Virus record (IMG/VR): IMGVR_UViG_3300034062_003542
Location: 1-26,176 of that record
DNA from: a virus
Reading direction: 5' to 3' (one strand)
Length of the DNA stretch: 26,176 nt
A program made the position numbers and the translations under genes. The notes beneath the pieces are model-generated. The model saw only the letters and a list, made by a program, of their open reading frames with translations. It searched no databases and was not told the origin of the DNA. Shown piece by piece: positions 15,079 to 22,987 of the stretch. The stretch's first letter is position 1. Each line of letters opens with the position of its first letter.

Positions 15079-15761
15079 GCGTAAATTCAAGATTCCAAAT
15101 TCGTAGAGGTACCGCAGCAGAGTGGACAGCATCAAACCCAACATTGGCGGCAGGAGAATGGGGTTTTGAAAAAGATACTGGACGATTTAAAATCGGCAGA
15201 GGAACAATTGCTTGGACAGCCTTAGAATATGCTGGCCTAACTCCAAATACAAATGATACGTTTACAAATAAGACAATTAATCTTTCTAACAATACATTGT
15301 CTGGAACAGTAGCTCAATTTAATACAGCCCTTTCAGATGATAATTTTGTAACTTTGACTGGATCAGAGATTCTTACAAATAAGACTCTGACTAGCCCAAC
15401 AATTTCTAACCCTACATTTACTGGACAAATGTCTGGAGTAGAGTTAGCATTCGCACAGAGCATAGTTTTTGAAGGAGCCACAGCAGACTCATATGAGATG
15501 ACTTTGAGTGCTGGAGAACCAACAGAGGATAGAGTTATTACCCTTCCAAACGCTACCGACACCCTTGTAGGTAGAGTAACACAAGACACTTTACAAAATA
15601 AGAGCATTAGCGGCTCTCAAAATACGCTTACAAATATTCCAAATGCAGCCTTGGTAAATAGCTCCATTACTATAAATGGAACTGTAGTATCATTAGGTAG
15701 TACAACTGAAATCGCCACAGGCGGGGGCAAAGCAGGAATATTTATGTTAATGGGAGTATAA
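15075..15761 (+). CDS. Tail fibre protein with Mtd_N-like anchor (cassette B)
   Basis: This is a 228-residue protein. Residues 1-55 ('RFQIRRGTAAEWTASNPTLA' and 'RFKIGRGTIAWTALEY') are a textbook Mtd_N-type attachment domain, paralogous to the gene at 6534. Next come 'TNKTINLSNNTLSG' and 'TNKTLTSPTISNPTFTG' repeats, typical of fibre shafts. 'EDRVITLPNATDTLVG' and 'NSSITINGTVVSLGS' follow, the latter shared with the fibre at 2494. It ends 'GGGKAGIFMLMGV', like the end of the 7192 protein. This protein therefore combines what cassette A encodes as separate anchor and stalk genes. Confidence 0.68.
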   Translation: MSVNSRFQIRRGTAAEWTASNPTLAAGEWGFEKDTGRFKIGRGTIAWTALEYAGLTPNTNDTFTNKTINLSNNTLSGTVAQFNTALSDDNFVTLTGSEILTNKTLTSPTISNPTFTGQMSGVELAFAQSIVFEGATADSYEMTLSAGEPTEDRVITLPNATDTLVGRVTQDTLQNKSISGSQNTLTNIPNAALVNSSITINGTVVSLGSTTEIATGGGKAGIFMLMGV

Positions 15762-15762
15762 A

Positions 15763-16857
15763 ATGCCAGAGTATATTAAAATTTTAGGACAAGTAACAGC
15801 ATCAACAGCTGGACCACTTCAACAGCTAAGCATGTTTCCAGATCCAAACGGAGAATTTGCTACAACAGATGTAACATTTGCACATCCAAATCAAAGCCCA
15901 CTTTTTGGTGTCCCAACAGATAACGGTGGTGGAGTTAACTCAAACTGTCAGGTTGGATACTCTGCATCAAGATTCGCACCAAATTCTGCAAACGCAGGAG
16001 GCAGAACAAACTCCTTTTTTACATCAACACATAGCGATAACATGAGACCTTTATGGAAAATGAGTACCAATACAACTGGACTAGAAAGACCATTTCTAAA
16101 ATCTGGTCAAGTTTATACTATGTCATTTTGGGCAAGATCAGAAGGCGGTAGCCACTGGAATAGTCATCATGGACATGGCGGAATTCATTATTCAAGAGGT
16201 GCTGGACTATACGACATTATTCCTTATACAAGTAGCGTAACAGATCACGCTTATAGCGGATATGGCTGGAATGATGATAGTAGTATACAGAATAACTGGA
16301 AACAATGGTATGCAACATTTAACGGTGAAGGCGGATTTTTTGACCTACAAGTTCAAATGAGAAATCATAGCTTTAATGCATGGACATATTTCTACTTTGA
16401 TAATTTTACAATTTTAGAAGGCGCTGTTCCAAAAGCACTTCTTCCAACAAGACCATTAGACGGGGCTTCTGGAAACGCAAATGCCCTCTATACGTCACCA
16501 TATACAACACGTTCTGAAGGCTGGTCTTCTTTAGAGTATAGATCTCCAACAATTAGAAAAGTAACTGGAGCCTGGCAAACACTTTATACTGTTCCAGATA
16601 ATAGAACAGCAGTAGCCTCAACTTTAGTTATAACAAATTATGGAACATCTTCAGCAACTTATAGAATTGCAGTACAAAAATATGGTGAAGCATTAGCATC
16701 TAATCATATATTAGCTTTTGACCATCCAATTATACAAACATCAAGTGAATCTATGAGTATAGGACTTACACTTTCAGCTGGAGATAGAGTAATAGTTCAA
16801 TCTGATACAAATAAACTTAACTTCCAGCTATTCGGTGCAGAACAGACAGTAGGATAA
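15763..16857 (+). CDS. Carbohydrate-binding jelly-roll tail adhesin (cassette B)
   Basis: This 364-residue paralogue of the gene at 7612 shares the opening 'YIKILGQV' with 'FPDPNGEF', the jelly-roll landmarks 'GQVYTMSFWARSEGGSHWNS' and 'FYFDNFTILEGAVPKALLP', and the C-terminal domain ('WQTLYTVPDN', 'STLVITNYGTSSATYRIAVQ', 'VIVQSDTNKLNFQLFGAE'). The central loops differ most, but a histidine cluster (GSHWNSHHGHGG, near residue 129) is kept at the equivalent place. It is probably a glycan-binding tail appendage. GGGAG upstream supports the start. The next gene begins two bases after its stop. Confidence 0.68.
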   Translation: MPEYIKILGQVTASTAGPLQQLSMFPDPNGEFATTDVTFAHPNQSPLFGVPTDNGGGVNSNCQVGYSASRFAPNSANAGGRTNSFFTSTHSDNMRPLWKMSTNTTGLERPFLKSGQVYTMSFWARSEGGSHWNSHHGHGGIHYSRGAGLYDIIPYTSSVTDHAYSGYGWNDDSSIQNNWKQWYATFNGEGGFFDLQVQMRNHSFNAWTYFYFDNFTILEGAVPKALLPTRPLDGASGNANALYTSPYTTRSEGWSSLEYRSPTIRKVTGAWQTLYTVPDNRTAVASTLVITNYGTSSATYRIAVQKYGEALASNHILAFDHPIIQTSSESMSIGLTLSAGDRVIVQSDTNKLNFQLFGAEQTVG

Positions 16858-16858
16858 T

Positions 16859-17488
16859 ATGACAATCAGAAAATCGGGGGGAACGCTAGCTACTTCTGTT
16901 CAAAATAATTCATCATATGTTTTAATTGCTGAAACAAGCCCTCTTTCTGGAACAAAAAATCTTGCTAGTGGTATGACTAACCCACAAATGGTAGACGGGA
17001 CAGCACAGTTAACGTTTGATAATATTCCTCAAATATATCGGGATCTTAAAATTCAGTTTGCTTACATGTCTCACAATACAGCAAATACATCTCAGTATAG
17101 AATTTCCTGGTGGTATAACAATGACACCACAAACAATAGATATTATTCTCGTGGAGGTACAGTTGCAACTGGTACTCCAGGACATAACTCAGACAACACA
17201 GATAGACACTATTTTATGTACTGCAGAAACCACACACAGACATCATGGGGATCAGTTGGAGAGATAATAATTCCAAATTATTCAACAGCATGTCCATCAA
17301 ACTTTAGAATGGCATACGGAACTTCTTGGAATATGAACAGCTTAGACTATACAATTCCATGGGGCTTTAACTACTACAATAACGCAGCAGCAGCACTACC
17401 TGTAACCCGTCTTGATTTTTCATGGGAAAGCGATGTTAAATTTAAAGAAATATCAAAGATTTCAATCTACGGTATAGGCGCAAAATAG
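16859..17488 (+). CDS. YGI-type tail tip protein (cassette B)
   Basis: This 209-residue paralogue of the gene at 8784 matches it through most of its length: 'QNNSSYVLIAET', 'FDNIPQIYRDLKIQFAYMSH', 'WWYNNDTTNNRYYSRGG', 'LDFSWESDVKF' and the closing 'SIYGIGAK'. Differences concentrate in the middle third (residues about 115-175). It is likely expressed together with the jelly-roll gene upstream. No enzymatic motif is seen. Confidence 0.65.
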   Translation: MTIRKSGGTLATSVQNNSSYVLIAETSPLSGTKNLASGMTNPQMVDGTAQLTFDNIPQIYRDLKIQFAYMSHNTANTSQYRISWWYNNDTTNNRYYSRGGTVATGTPGHNSDNTDRHYFMYCRNHTQTSWGSVGEIIIPNYSTACPSNFRMAYGTSWNMNSLDYTIPWGFNYYNNAAAALPVTRLDFSWESDVKFKEISKISIYGIGAK

Positions 17489-17491
17489 AAT

Positions 17492-17515
17492 TAGTGTATA
17501 ATATAAACGGAGGAA
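17492..17515 (+). promoter_or_regulatory. Promoter plus ribosome-binding block, copy B
   Basis: This block is identical over 24 nt to 9429-9452. TATAAT lies at 17497-17502 and GGAGG at 17509-17513, ahead of the ATG at 17519. Confidence 0.6.
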
Positions 17516-17518
17516 ATA

Positions 17519-18952
17519 ATGGCAACCACATACAACGTATTTGAAAGATATGGAACAGTTAATCCAGAATTAGCTGGAACTCATTTTTATGGTAATTGCA
17601 GATATAACTTGTCACCAGCAATATATCAAGGTACAACTAACACAATTTTTGCTGCTGATGCAACGGCAGATTACTCAACTTTTTCTACAACAGGAATAAC
17701 TGGATTTTTTGACTCACAACATTACATGTATGGAGTAGGTTCAGCTAGATATATGTTAAATGGTGCATCTCCAACACCATTAGTTAGAATGCCATCCTCA
17801 TCTTATTATAATACTGGTCAAGATACTTATAAGACTGGATCGGTAAGAGTTTGGTCAGAACACGCTCTTCAAATGAGATTAGATATTCAAATGTATGACG
17901 GTAGCGGAAATACTGTTGGAGGAACAGATAGCACAACAGTTACATTAACGGCAAATCAATGGAATACTCTACAAGTAACATCAAGCGTTAACTCTGTTGG
18001 ATATTTGCTTTCTCTTAATATTTTAAACTTTAACTCAGGTACAGACACGGGTAAAATATTTTATTTAGATCAGGTTCAAGTAGAAAATTTAAGATATCAT
18101 ACAGTATTTCAAAATTCTTCTTCAAGATCTAATGGTCAAATTAAATATACAATTCCAAAAACTGGTCCAGACTATACAGCTTTAATGTGGACCGTTATTG
18201 GGCCACAATGTAGCGCAGCAGCAGGCGGAACTCATCCATTCTTTACTTTATATAATACATCAACATCTTATGCAACATTAAATTATCAAGAGGGATCAAC
18301 AAAGCTACAGGCGTTTAAAGACGATACAGACCCAAATACAGATATTCAAATAAATGCTGTTAACTATAACCCAGGAGACGTAGTATTTGGAGCTTTAGTC
18401 AACGATGGATTAACTCTTACAATGTATGTAGCTAAAATGGGAGATGCATCTCTTCTGACAACAAATAGCGCAACAGAGTTTGACACCTTTGAGTCTATCT
18501 TCTTAGGACAAGATCCAGCAAATTCACGTTGGGCAAACTCAACATTCGAACAGTTCTTACTATATAATCGTGCTTTAACTCAGGCAGAAGTTTTAGCAAT
18601 ATTTAATTCAGCAACGCCACTAGATTATACATCAGATAGAAGAATTATATTTGCAGCAGCAACGCCGTCAACAATAGCCTCTTACTCTGCACTTGGTGTT
18701 AGTGGAGTTGGTTCATATAGAAATGAAGATATTACAGTATCTCTAGATAGAGTATCTGCCCTTAATTCAAATACAACATACGGTCCAACAGGAGCATCTA
18801 CAGATATGTTTTATGGAACAGATGTTAGAAAATTACAAGTAAATGCTATTATATCTACTGGGTCAAATATATCAACATCAACACTATATAGAGTTGATAA
18901 CATAACTGACACACCAAACCTTGGCCCTATAGCCTATGCGAGTAGAATCTAG
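17519..18952 (+). CDS. LamG-like tail adhesin (cassette B)
   Basis: This 477-residue full-length paralogue of the gene at 9456 opens 'TYNVFERYGT'. It has a carbohydrate-binding-like beta-sandwich to about residue 195 ('YKTGSVRVWSEHALQMRLDI', 'LDQVQVENLRYH') and a LamG-like domain from about 205 ('IGPQCSAAAGGTHPFFTLYN') to the hallmark 'LYNRALTQAEVLAIFNS'. A C-terminal beta domain ends '...IAYASRI'. The block around 'AFKDDTDPNTDI' is almost unchanged between copies, while exposed-loop regions differ. Its own promoter and GGAGG site are conserved with copy A. Confidence 0.68.
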   Translation: MATTYNVFERYGTVNPELAGTHFYGNCRYNLSPAIYQGTTNTIFAADATADYSTFSTTGITGFFDSQHYMYGVGSARYMLNGASPTPLVRMPSSSYYNTGQDTYKTGSVRVWSEHALQMRLDIQMYDGSGNTVGGTDSTTVTLTANQWNTLQVTSSVNSVGYLLSLNILNFNSGTDTGKIFYLDQVQVENLRYHTVFQNSSSRSNGQIKYTIPKTGPDYTALMWTVIGPQCSAAAGGTHPFFTLYNTSTSYATLNYQEGSTKLQAFKDDTDPNTDIQINAVNYNPGDVVFGALVNDGLTLTMYVAKMGDASLLTTNSATEFDTFESIFLGQDPANSRWANSTFEQFLLYNRALTQAEVLAIFNSATPLDYTSDRRIIFAAATPSTIASYSALGVSGVGSYRNEDITVSLDRVSALNSNTTYGPTGASTDMFYGTDVRKLQVNAIISTGSNISTSTLYRVDNITDTPNLGPIAYASRI

Positions 18953-18960
18953 GAGACAAA

Positions 18961-19176
18961 ATGAATATAGAATCTATAAAGTACGACAATCACGAAAATA
19001 CACTTGTTAAGATTACATATGATACAACACAAGTAAAATACGGAGTTCCAGTAGAAGACGATGAAGTGTCTCTATGGGTGGCAGAAGGCAATATAATTGG
19101 AGAATGCCCATACGGAGATTATGCAACAAAGGGCGATCCAAATAATACGCCAAATACAAATCCAATAGTAGAATAA
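18961..19176 (+). CDS. Small conserved cassette-end protein (B)
   Basis: This is a 71-residue soluble protein preceded by AGGAGA and placed exactly like the 10904 gene after the LamG-like paralogue. It contains 'VEDDEVSLWVAEGNIIGE' and an Asn/Pro-rich tail. Similarity to the 10904 protein is limited to the W(I/V)A-x-G-x-II segment, so common origin is possible but not certain. A small tail-assembly helper or an unrelated structural peptide are both open. There is no obvious terminator after it, only a short weak ACCC/GGGT dyad before the next -10. Confidence 0.5.
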   Translation: MNIESIKYDNHENTLVKITYDTTQVKYGVPVEDDEVSLWVAEGNIIGECPYGDYATKGDPNNTPNTNPIVE

Positions 19177-19194
19177 TAATTAACCCATTTAGGG

Positions 19195-19200
19195 TATAAT
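19195..19200 (+). promoter_or_regulatory. Leaderless promoter
   Basis: TATAAT (context AGGGTATAAT) ends six bases before the ATG at 19207. There is no Shine-Dalgarno sequence, so a leaderless mRNA is predicted. Confidence 0.65.
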
Positions 19201-19206
19201 GGCATT

Positions 19207-20952
19207 ATGTCATATCAGTTAAAAACCATAAAAGACTCACCAATGGGATTTTGGACCTTGGATGAGTCTTCTGGCTCTATTGCATATGATAAATCTGGAT
19301 GTAATAATCATGGGACCTATGTAGGATCCCCCGCCTCAAATATGCTGCCTTTAGTTCCTGGCGGAATCTCTGGAACTAAAATAACCAATACAGCATATGC
19401 TACATTTCCAATAACAAAAAACTACTACTCATCAAATGTAGGCGCAGGCTTTGCAAATAAATATACATCGGATAATGACTTTACTTTAGAGGTATGGGTA
19501 AATCAATCTATAGAGTCTAACAATGAAACCCCGCTCTTTGCAGACACAACAAATAATATAGGGCTATATTGGCACAAAGGCGATATTGTATTTAAAGTAT
19601 CGTCAACAGAATCTGTAAGATATTGCATTCCTTACAGCAAAAGAGCGCTTCACATAGTTGGGGTATATTCAGTTTCTGGAATATCTTTATATGTTGATTC
19701 AGCCCCAATAGCATCAAAAAGCCTTTCTAATTTTAAATTTACAAATACTACCTCTACATTTCAGACTGGCCCAACTACAGATGCTGGGGACGCCTTTGTT
19801 GTAGATGCTCCAGCGGTATACAGATATGCTCTGCCTGCTCCTGCAATCAGAAGACACTATGTTGAAGGCAATGTTACAGTATCACCAATTCACGTAGTAT
19901 TTCCAGATAATGGAGTTTTATTCAGCGGTACAGATGCTAATATCAGAGCCCCATTTGATTATTCATATCCAGTCAATAAACCATGGACGGACTTTGTAGA
20001 CTCCAATACATATTACGATAGTGCGAAACAGCATATTACTTTTTATGAAACAGAAACGGCTCAGGCTAAGAGCTTTGTAATAAATGATTATTTCTTAATC
20101 CCATCTCAAATAGGATTAATTACTTCTAAGGCTGAATGGCGGAATGATCTAGGAATTACAGTAGAGTCTAGCGTAGATGGAACCACATACCTTCCTTGCG
20201 TAAATGGACAGCCATTGCCTCAATATAACAAAGATTCATTTAATTCTAATGGTAGGGTATATATTCGAATTACCATGTCTACTACAGATGCTAGTAAATT
20301 CCTACCTAAGCTATCATTTTTCTGCATAACCTTTTATTCAGACAGGACAATATATGCCGATAATTTTGGGGATAGAATAACATCTACAACAGATTATTAT
20401 CTAGGATCATTAAATTATCCTATTCTATCTCGAAATTACATGAATGGAATTAGGGCTAAAAGCGGATCTGGATTTGATCTTGAAACATCATCTTCTATAA
20501 AGTCCCTAGAAATGTTCTTTACGCCCTCTACGCTGGCCGCTAACACCCTATTCTATGCTTCTGGTGGTACAACCACAAGATTCGCCTGGAATGGCTCTGG
20601 AGCCCTTTCTAAGGCCAATATAAGCAAGGTCTACATAAATGGGGTAGATGTATCGACTGCTACTAATATAACTAATTATTTCTTAGATGAAGAACCTCAT
20701 CATGTGGTGCTAGTATTTACAGATCCAATTACAGGCACATTTAAATTTAATTATGAGACAAATGGGGGTCCAAGTAACCTTTACAAGCATATAGCAATAT
20801 ATCAGGATGAGCTTACTGCTGGCAAAGTTGAGACTCATTTTGAATTATATACAGGCAAGCCTGTTGAAACTATTACAGAATCTGCCATCACCCTGACAGA
20901 ATTACCAGTCGTTTATTATAATAATGACTGGATTGTCCTTCAATCAGTATAA
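19207..20952 (+). CDS. Large LamG-like minor tail protein
   Basis: This 581-residue protein has two LamG/concanavalin-like regions. The first, about residues 8-225, has 'GFWTLDESSGSIAYDKSGCN', 'FTLEVWVNQS' and 'PAVYRYALPAPAIRRHY'. The second, about 420-560, has 'IKSLEMFFTPSTLAANTLFY', 'KVYINGVDVS' and 'HHVVLVFTDPITGTFKF'. Between them is a discoidin-like beta region ('GITVESSVDGTTYLPC', 'RVYIRITMSTTD'). LamG folds bind glycans, and such proteins are typical minor tail components in siphophages. It is not an obvious paralogue of the cassette A/B LamG genes. It starts at a predicted leaderless promoter and has no signal peptide. Confidence 0.68.
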   Translation: MSYQLKTIKDSPMGFWTLDESSGSIAYDKSGCNNHGTYVGSPASNMLPLVPGGISGTKITNTAYATFPITKNYYSSNVGAGFANKYTSDNDFTLEVWVNQSIESNNETPLFADTTNNIGLYWHKGDIVFKVSSTESVRYCIPYSKRALHIVGVYSVSGISLYVDSAPIASKSLSNFKFTNTTSTFQTGPTTDAGDAFVVDAPAVYRYALPAPAIRRHYVEGNVTVSPIHVVFPDNGVLFSGTDANIRAPFDYSYPVNKPWTDFVDSNTYYDSAKQHITFYETETAQAKSFVINDYFLIPSQIGLITSKAEWRNDLGITVESSVDGTTYLPCVNGQPLPQYNKDSFNSNGRVYIRITMSTTDASKFLPKLSFFCITFYSDRTIYADNFGDRITSTTDYYLGSLNYPILSRNYMNGIRAKSGSGFDLETSSSIKSLEMFFTPSTLAANTLFYASGGTTTRFAWNGSGALSKANISKVYINGVDVSTATNITNYFLDEEPHHVVLVFTDPITGTFKFNYETNGGPSNLYKHIAIYQDELTAGKVETHFELYTGKPVETITESAITLTELPVVYYNNDWIVLQSV

Positions 20953-20953
20953 A

Positions 20954-20974
20954 TTTGTCAATTAGTCTGACAAA
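20954..20974 (+). repeat. Inverted repeat upstream of the head module
   Basis: TTTGTCA (20954-20960) and TGACAAA (20968-20974) are perfect 7-bp arms with a 7-nt spacer. There is no T-tract, so it makes a poor terminator. It could be an operator for the promoter at 21002. Confidence 0.4.
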
Positions 20975-20999
20975 AAGCTGGACTTAGGTCTTATAAAGT

Positions 21000-21007
21000 G
21001 GTAAAAT
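21000..21007 (+). promoter_or_regulatory. Leaderless promoter of the head module
   Basis: TGGTAAAAT ends eight bases before the ATG at 21016, with no Shine-Dalgarno sequence. A weak -35 (TGGACT, 20979-20984) is spaced 17 bp upstream. Confidence 0.62.
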
Positions 21008-21015
21008 AAAACTCT

Positions 21016-21354
21016 ATGGACACTGGAAAGATTAAATATTCATCTGCTGAAGAAGAGACCCGCCTAGGAATTTATGTCTGGGAAATGCCAGATGGTCGCT
21101 GGATAGGCGACGACGATGGAAATTATCTTTCAGTAACATCCATGAAAAATAATAAAACCAAGATTGATGCTTTAGCAAACACTGTAAGATCCTTTGGAAT
21201 ATATGAGGGAGCCCCTAAATTCTTATCAGGACGCAGAAAGATTGATGATGAAGAGTTTGAACATCAGAAGCAAAGACTTGACTGGGGGCTAGTACCAGAT
21301 CCTTTGGATATTGGAAACTACAAAGACGAAATGAAAAAAATAGGTAAAAGATAA
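21016..21354 (+). CDS. Small conserved protein upstream of portal
   Basis: This is a 112-residue, charged, soluble protein. It contains 'GIYVWEMPDGRWIGDDDGNY' near the N-terminus, a helical middle ('KIDALANTVRSFGI') and a C-terminal 'DWGLVPDPLDIGNYKDEMKK'. I recognise the pattern from uncharacterised proteins encoded just before portal genes in actinobacteriophage-like genomes, but no function is established. The stop overlaps the portal ATG (TAATG), suggesting coupled synthesis and perhaps a role at the portal vertex. It opens the head-gene transcript at a predicted leaderless promoter. Confidence 0.55.
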   Translation: MDTGKIKYSSAEEETRLGIYVWEMPDGRWIGDDDGNYLSVTSMKNNKTKIDALANTVRSFGIYEGAPKFLSGRRKIDDEEFEHQKQRLDWGLVPDPLDIGNYKDEMKKIGKR

Positions 21355-22934
21355 TGGATCACATACAAGACGATAGCACTGAAGATATTCAGATCTCTAA
21401 TGCAGCAGACTGGGTAAAGTTTAATACACCAACAACCCAAAAAACAAATGATCCTTTTAAAATTGAAGGCGAAGACCTAGTTAAAGTATCTGGACTAAGT
21501 CCAGCATTTCGTCGTAAGATGAACCGTGATTTGCAAAAAAGATTTTCTGGTATTGACGGAACTGGAACACAACAAAACTTATTGGCTCAAGCAATTAGTG
21601 GCTATGCCATGTTCGATCTTATTGAGCCACCATACAATTTAGAATATTTATCACAAGTATACGAAATCTCTCCATACAACTATGCAGCAATTAATGCTAA
21701 GGTTGCAAATATTGTAGGACTAGGATTTGATTTTATTGAAACTCGTAAAACAGTTGAGGCAATGGACGGAATTGATAGCGACATGCAACTAGAAAGAGCA
21801 CGTCGTAAATTAAATAGATTGCGCCAAGATTTACATTCATGGCTAGAAGATTGTAACGAAGAAGAAACATTTAAAGAAACCCTTATGAAATTCTACACAG
21901 ACGTAGAAGCCACAGGTAACGGATACCTTGAAGTAGGCAGAACAACAAATGGCAAAATTGGATATATCGGACATATCCCTGCAAAGACCATGCGTGTACG
22001 TCGTTTACGTGATGGCTTTATTCAATTGCTTTATGGCAAGGCTGTATTCTTCCGTAACTTCGGAGATCAAGATACCCCTAATCCAATCGCAGGCGGACTA
22101 GAGCGTCCTAATGAAATTATTCATATAAAGAAATATACTCCACAAAACAACTATTATGGAATTCCAGATATCGTAGCAGCATCAAACGCTATGGCTGGAA
22201 ACGAGTTTGCTGGAAAGTATAACCTAGATTATTTTGAAAATAAGGCAGTTCCACGTTATATTATTACAGTTAAGGGAGCTAAGCTTTCAAGCGAATCAGA
22301 GAGAAAGCTTCTTGAATTTTTCCAGGTTGGACTAAGAGGAAAGAATCACAGATCTCTATATATTCCACTTCCAGCAGATTCACCAGATTCAAAAACTGAA
22401 TTTAAGATGGAGCCAATTGAGGCTGGATCTCAAGAGTCATCATTTAATACATATCGTAAAATGAACAGAGACGAAATCCTGATGGCTCATAGAACACCAA
22501 TTAATAAAATTGGAACTCCAGAAGGAATTAATTTAGCAGCAGCTCGTGATGCAGATAAGACATTTAAAGAGCAGGTATGTCGTCCAGCACAGGATATTCT
22601 TGAAAAGAAAATAAATAGAGTTATTGCAGAAATGACCGATGCCCTTGAAATTAAATTCAACGAATTGGCTCTTACAGATGAAGATACTCAATCTAAGATT
22701 GATGAGAGATATTTGAGAATGCAGGTAATCACTCCTAACGAAATTAGAATTCGTAAGGGTATGGTTCCCCTAGACAGTGGGGATGAGGTAGTTGTATTAA
22801 AGCCACAGCAACAGGCAGAAGTTCGTGCCCAGGCCTCAAATAGTAGAAGACGGGATCAGGAAAGAGAAAATAATGCTCCTGATATTTCTGGGGAAGCCAG
22901 AAATCCTCAAGGCGAAGGCAGACAAGTCAACTAA
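21354..22934 (+). CDS. Phage portal protein (PBSX-type)
   Basis: This 526-residue portal protein forms the dodecameric ring at one capsid vertex through which DNA enters and leaves. Family landmarks are 'AAINAKVANIVGLGFDFIET' in the N-terminal clip region, 'EATGNGYLEVGR', 'IPAKTMRVRR', 'IIHIKKYTPQNNYYGIPDIV', the long helical crown-stem stretch 'NEFAGKYNLDYFENKAVPRY', and 'MNRDEILMAHRTPINKIG'. The length suits the PBSX/XkdE-like portal family. The C-terminal 45 residues are Gln/Arg/Asn-rich and probably disordered. The neighbours (protease and capsid downstream) support the call. Arg codons are mainly CGT, unlike the AGA-rich tail genes. Confidence 0.88.
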   Translation: MDHIQDDSTEDIQISNAADWVKFNTPTTQKTNDPFKIEGEDLVKVSGLSPAFRRKMNRDLQKRFSGIDGTGTQQNLLAQAISGYAMFDLIEPPYNLEYLSQVYEISPYNYAAINAKVANIVGLGFDFIETRKTVEAMDGIDSDMQLERARRKLNRLRQDLHSWLEDCNEEETFKETLMKFYTDVEATGNGYLEVGRTTNGKIGYIGHIPAKTMRVRRLRDGFIQLLYGKAVFFRNFGDQDTPNPIAGGLERPNEIIHIKKYTPQNNYYGIPDIVAASNAMAGNEFAGKYNLDYFENKAVPRYIITVKGAKLSSESERKLLEFFQVGLRGKNHRSLYIPLPADSPDSKTEFKMEPIEAGSQESSFNTYRKMNRDEILMAHRTPINKIGTPEGINLAAARDADKTFKEQVCRPAQDILEKKINRVIAEMTDALEIKFNELALTDEDTQSKIDERYLRMQVITPNEIRIRKGMVPLDSGDEVVVLKPQQQAEVRAQASNSRRRDQERENNAPDISGEARNPQGEGRQVN

Positions 22935-22974
22935 CCCTGCTCAACCATTATTTGCCTTATATACAATAACGTTA

Positions 22975-22980
22975 TAAAAT
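22975..22980 (+). promoter_or_regulatory. Leaderless promoter of the protease-scaffold gene
   Basis: TAAAAT (within TTATAAAAT) ends seven bases before the ATG at 22988, and no Shine-Dalgarno sequence is present. It would boost protease-scaffold and capsid expression relative to the portal. Confidence 0.58.
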
Positions 22981-22987
22981 TAAGCAT

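Noticed and set aside
20954-20974. Intrinsic terminator after the large LamG gene
   Set aside because: The stem is AT-rich and followed by A residues rather than a T-run, so it is listed only as an inverted repeat.
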